A stretch of 6,902 nucleotides of DNA from Nocardia sp. GTDB taxonomy: Bacteria; Actinomycetota; Actinomycetes; Mycobacteriales; Mycobacteriaceae. The first letter of the stretch is position 1, and each line of letters begins with the position of its first letter. Of this stretch, positions 5,312-6,902 are shown one piece after another. The stretch covers positions 1-6,902 of the forward strand of contig JABFXT010000051.1 of assembly GCA_013361595.1 (NCBI GenBank), in the 5' to 3' direction. Made by a program: the position numbers and the translations under genes. The notes beneath the pieces are model-generated. The model saw only the letters and a program-made list of their open reading frames with translations. It was not told the DNA's origin and made no database searches.

Positions 5312-5980
5312 GTGCGTGCGCGAGTAGAGGACGGCCCCGCCGGCGGGCGGATCGACAAGCGGCGGGCGATCCTGGAAGCGGCTTTCACCGTCTTCGCCCG
5401 GCTCGGTTACGAACAAGCCTGTGTGCAGGAGATAGCCGCGGCGGCCGGGGTGGCGAAACCCACGGTCTACAACCATATGGCCGATAAGGAGAGCCTGCTG
5501 CGGGAATCGGTGCTGGCGGCGGCCGACCGGGTCGGTGCCGAATGCCTCGCCGCGGTGGAGCGCCTGCGCAGTCCCGGGCCCGACCTCGACGCGGCGCTGG
5601 AGGATACGGCGCGGCAACTGCTGCGGATCTGTGCCGGAGACACCTCCCACGCCCTGCGCCGGCTCGCCGCCGCGCAGGCCAATCGGTTACCCGATCTGGT
5701 CGTGCTGGTCCGGGAGCGCACGGCCACCAGCACTTTGTACGCGCTCACCGACCGGCTGGGCATGCTCGCCCTGTCCGGGCGGTTGGCCACCACCGACCCG
5801 GCCACGGCGGCCGAACAGTTCCTCGCGTTGCTCACCGGCCCGCTGGAGAACCGATCCGCGTACGGCACCCGCAATGTCGCGCCCGCCGAACTCCGCGCCG
5901 TCGCGCGCGCCGCGGTGCGGACGTTCCTCGCCGCCTACGGAACCGGTCACGATCGGCCGGATCGCTCCGGTTCGGAGTGA
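5312..5980 (+). CDS. TetR family transcriptional regulator (regulator 3, AefR-like C-terminus)
   Basis: A 222-residue TetR-type repressor. The DNA-binding domain covers about residues 15-63: IDKRRAILEAAFTVFARLGY, then the helix-turn-helix at about 37-56 (CVQEIAAAAGVAKPTVYNHM) and ADKESLL. The C-terminal half (RLAAAQANRLPDLVVLV, the FLALLTGPLENRSAYG segment) resembles the AefR-type ligand domain; this is recognition by eye. The GTG start at 5312 is nearly forced: an in-frame TAG lies at 5300-5302, and the next in-frame start falls inside the helix-turn-helix. No Shine-Dalgarno exists, and the -10 is 6 nt away, so it is probably translated from a leaderless mRNA. It is divergent from the Dabb gene, with paired operator sites between them, and convergent with the HxlR gene, 21 bp away. 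Confidence 0.93.
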   Translation: MRARVEDGPAGGRIDKRRAILEAAFTVFARLGYEQACVQEIAAAAGVAKPTVYNHMADKESLLRESVLAAADRVGAECLAAVERLRSPGPDLDAALEDTARQLLRICAGDTSHALRRLAAAQANRLPDLVVLVRERTATSTLYALTDRLGMLALSGRLATTDPATAAEQFLALLTGPLENRSAYGTRNVAPAELRAVARAAVRTFLAAYGTGHDRPDRSGSE

Positions 5981-6001
5981 GTCCAGTTCTGCCGTTACCG
6001 T

Positions 6002-6385
6002 TCACCCGGAACTCCACAGTGGCGGATCGGAGCCCTCGGGAACGCGGAGTTCGTCACCGTGGTCGCGAACCCAGGCGGCCAGGGCGCGTAGCGGCCCCTC
6101 GACCAGAGTCGCACCGAGTTCGGTCAGGCGGTACTCCACCCCGGGTGGCGCGGCCGGATCCGGCCGCCGGGCCACCAGGCCCCGGCCGAGGAGACGCCGC
6201 AACGCCTCGGTGAGCGTCTTGTCGCGGATACCGCCGATCCCGGTGCGCAATTGGACGCGGCGCCGGGGTCCGTCGGCCAGTGCGGCCAGGACCACCGGGT
6301 CCCAGGTGTGGGCGAACAGGTCCAGGGCCCCGCGCAATCGGCAGTCGGCGATCGGGTCGGCGCCGCGGTAGTCGTATCCGGTCAT
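6002..6385 (-). CDS. HxlR family winged-helix transcriptional regulator
   Basis: 127 residues, normal for HxlR proteins. The segment C15-RLRGALDLFAHTWDPVVLAAL, then RRRVQLRTGIGGIRDKTLTEALRRLLGRGLVARR (winged helix-turn-helix) and GVEYRLTELGATLVEGPLRALAAWVRDH, follows the family pattern closely. Cys15 occupies the conserved N-terminal cysteine position used for redox sensing in some HxlR members such as HypR of Bacillus. ATG 6385 is the first possible start because an in-frame TGA lies at 6389-6391; GGTGAG is only 2 nt upstream, so the ribosome site is poor. A perfect palindrome is centred 33 bp upstream. It is convergent with TetR regulator 3. It may be redox-responsive or ligand-responsive; its targets other than itself are not evident. 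Confidence 0.92.
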   Translation of the reverse strand: MTGYDYRGADPIADCRLRGALDLFAHTWDPVVLAALADGPRRRVQLRTGIGGIRDKTLTEALRRLLGRGLVARRPDPAAPPGVEYRLTELGATLVEGPLRALAAWVRDHGDELRVPEGSDPPLWSSG

Positions 6386-6405
6386 CGCTCACCAGCATTG
6401 TCGGC

Positions 6406-6431
6406 AGGTACGCACCGATCGGTGCGTACCT
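6406..6431. promoter_or_regulatory. Perfect 26-bp palindrome upstream of the HxlR gene
   Basis: The half-site AGGTACGCACCGA (6406-6418) is followed immediately by its exact reverse complement (6419-6431). All 13 base pairs are symmetric, so chance origin is very unlikely. The centre lies 33 bp upstream of the HxlR start. It contains GTAC near both ends, and each half holds a shorter GGT-ACGC-ACC symmetry. The natural inference is an autoregulatory HxlR operator, perhaps holding two dimers. Confidence 0.7.
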
Positions 6432-6898
6432 CGCTTCCTACGGTAGCCCTCTCCCGGGCCGCGCTGATGTGACGGAGTCGACGGCGCCGGTGGCGACAGC
6501 GCGTGACTGCGCCGCCGGACGCCGACGGTGGTGCTCTTCCGGTTCATCGAGTTCGTATCGGTGGTCGCGACGGCTGTGGTGATCCGGCAGGTGTTCATGG
6601 GGCCGCGGTGGAGTTCGTTCCGGTGCGCCGATAAGGCAATAGAGAATGGTATTCCATTGTCGTGGAGCAGGTTTCGAGGGAGCCGGCGGCAGGGTTTCGA
6701 TAATCGTATCTCGGTGTTCGGCCGGGGCCGGAGAGTGCGGATATCGCTCTCCGTCGCCGGGGCCCCGTCCTCTCGAGCCCTCTTTCCGGGATTCGGTGAA
6801 TTGCGCCGTATATGCTGACTGCCGGGCGATGCTCTGTGGAAACAGCGGTAGCCGCACCGAATTTCCGACTGTAATCGACGAACGAGGAGCTGAGTTCG
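6432..6898. other. Intergenic stretch without a convincing gene
   Basis: This stretch of about 470 bases holds no reading frame with a recognisable family. A rightward frame from GTG 6528 has a hydrophobic start (LFRFIEFVSVVATAVVIRQV) with strong third-position GC for about 28 codons, then loses that bias. It may be a small membrane protein, a decayed gene or chance. Structured elements: nested inverted repeats at 6637-6659 (CAAT/ATTG outside AATGG/CCATT); a 7-bp hairpin CGGAGAG/CTCTCCG (6729-6735, 6747-6753); and GCCGGGGCC repeated directly at 6721-6729 and 6756-6764. From about 6630 the GC content drops, as expected of a long regulatory leader for the gene at the right edge. Confidence 0.5.
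6811..6816 (+). promoter_or_regulatory. Possible -10 element for the gene at the right edge
   Basis: TATGCT fits the TANNNT pattern and lies about 80 bp before the ATG at 6899. No good -35 is visible at 16-18 bp, so this is tentative. Confidence 0.3.
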
Positions 6899-6902
6899 AT
6901 GA
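6899..6902 (+). CDS. Start codon of a gene continuing beyond the window
   Basis: ATG 6899-6901 follows GAGGAG (6884-6889) with 9 nt between, the best Shine-Dalgarno spacing in the window. Only the start codon and one base are inside, so nothing can be said about the product. The long upstream non-coding stretch and the strong ribosome site support a real start. Confidence 0.55.

Noticed and set aside
5304..5327. Seven-codon frame (MDLCVRE) overlapping the start of TetR regulator 3
   Set aside because: Its ATG overlaps the -10 element, so it would precede the predicted transcript start and not be translated.
5535..6371. Plus-strand open frame (278 codons) over TetR regulator 3 and the HxlR gene
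   Set aside because: Ser/Pro/Arg-rich shadow frame crossing two convergent genes that have clear motifs.
6438..6857. Minus-strand open frame (139 codons) in the right intergenic stretch
   Set aside because: Pro/His/Arg-rich low-complexity translation, no ribosome site, no recognisable fold.
1..6902. Mobile elements, CRISPR arrays, tRNA genes or a toxin-antitoxin pair
   Set aside because: No transposase or integrase motifs, regularly spaced repeats, tRNA cloverleaf, or small paired genes could be seen on either strand.

Overview
The window is high-GC actinobacterial DNA. It most resembles a mycolic-acid-containing genus such as Nocardia, Rhodococcus or Mycobacterium. That is inferred from the strong G/C third-position bias, the density of TetR-type regulators, and a short-chain dehydrogenase with the hallmarks of the mycofactocin-coupled family. 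The genus cannot be fixed from sequence reading alone. No rRNA, tRNA, CRISPR array, insertion sequence or integrase is visible.

Layout, left to right: (1) the 5' end of an unidentified leftward gene (bases 1-91), lying 33 bp downstream of a leftward TetR repressor gene (125-733) and probably in the same operon; (2) a divergent intergenic region (734-952) with a hairpin and two palindromes, then a rightward cytochrome P450 (953-2230); (3) a convergent gap with a strong 11-bp-stem hairpin terminator (2257-2295); (4) a second leftward TetR gene (2356-3033); (5) a strikingly AT-rich divergent promoter region (3034-3121) with nested palindromes; (6) a two-gene rightward operon made of a tandem-domain carboxymuconolactone decarboxylase (CMD) protein (3122-3865) and a mycofactocin-type SDR (3881-4711); (7) a leftward Dabb-like alpha/beta-barrel protein (4780-5193), divergent from a third TetR gene (5312-5980), with a clear two-site operator between them; (8) a convergent leftward HxlR-type regulator (6002-6385) with a perfect 26-bp palindrome upstream; (9) about 470 bases without a convincing gene, leading to an RBS and ATG at the very right edge (6899).

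Read together, this is a catabolic or tailoring-enzyme neighbourhood for a small hydrophobic molecule. The P450 would hydroxylate it, the SDR would oxidise the resulting alcohol using a bound nicotinamide recycled by mycofactocin, and the CMD and Dabb proteins are small-fold enzymes that often accompany such oxidoreductases. The substrate is unknown. Four separate one-component regulators in 6.9 kb, three of them next to recognisable palindromes, suggest several independently controlled small transcription units rather than one pathway operon. The most solid regulatory observations are the paired TTGAACC-N4-GGTTCAA sites between the Dabb and TetR genes and the 26-bp palindrome before the HxlR gene. 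I did not find a convincing wholly new system; the novelty lies in the regulatory architecture and in the half-degenerate CMD protein.
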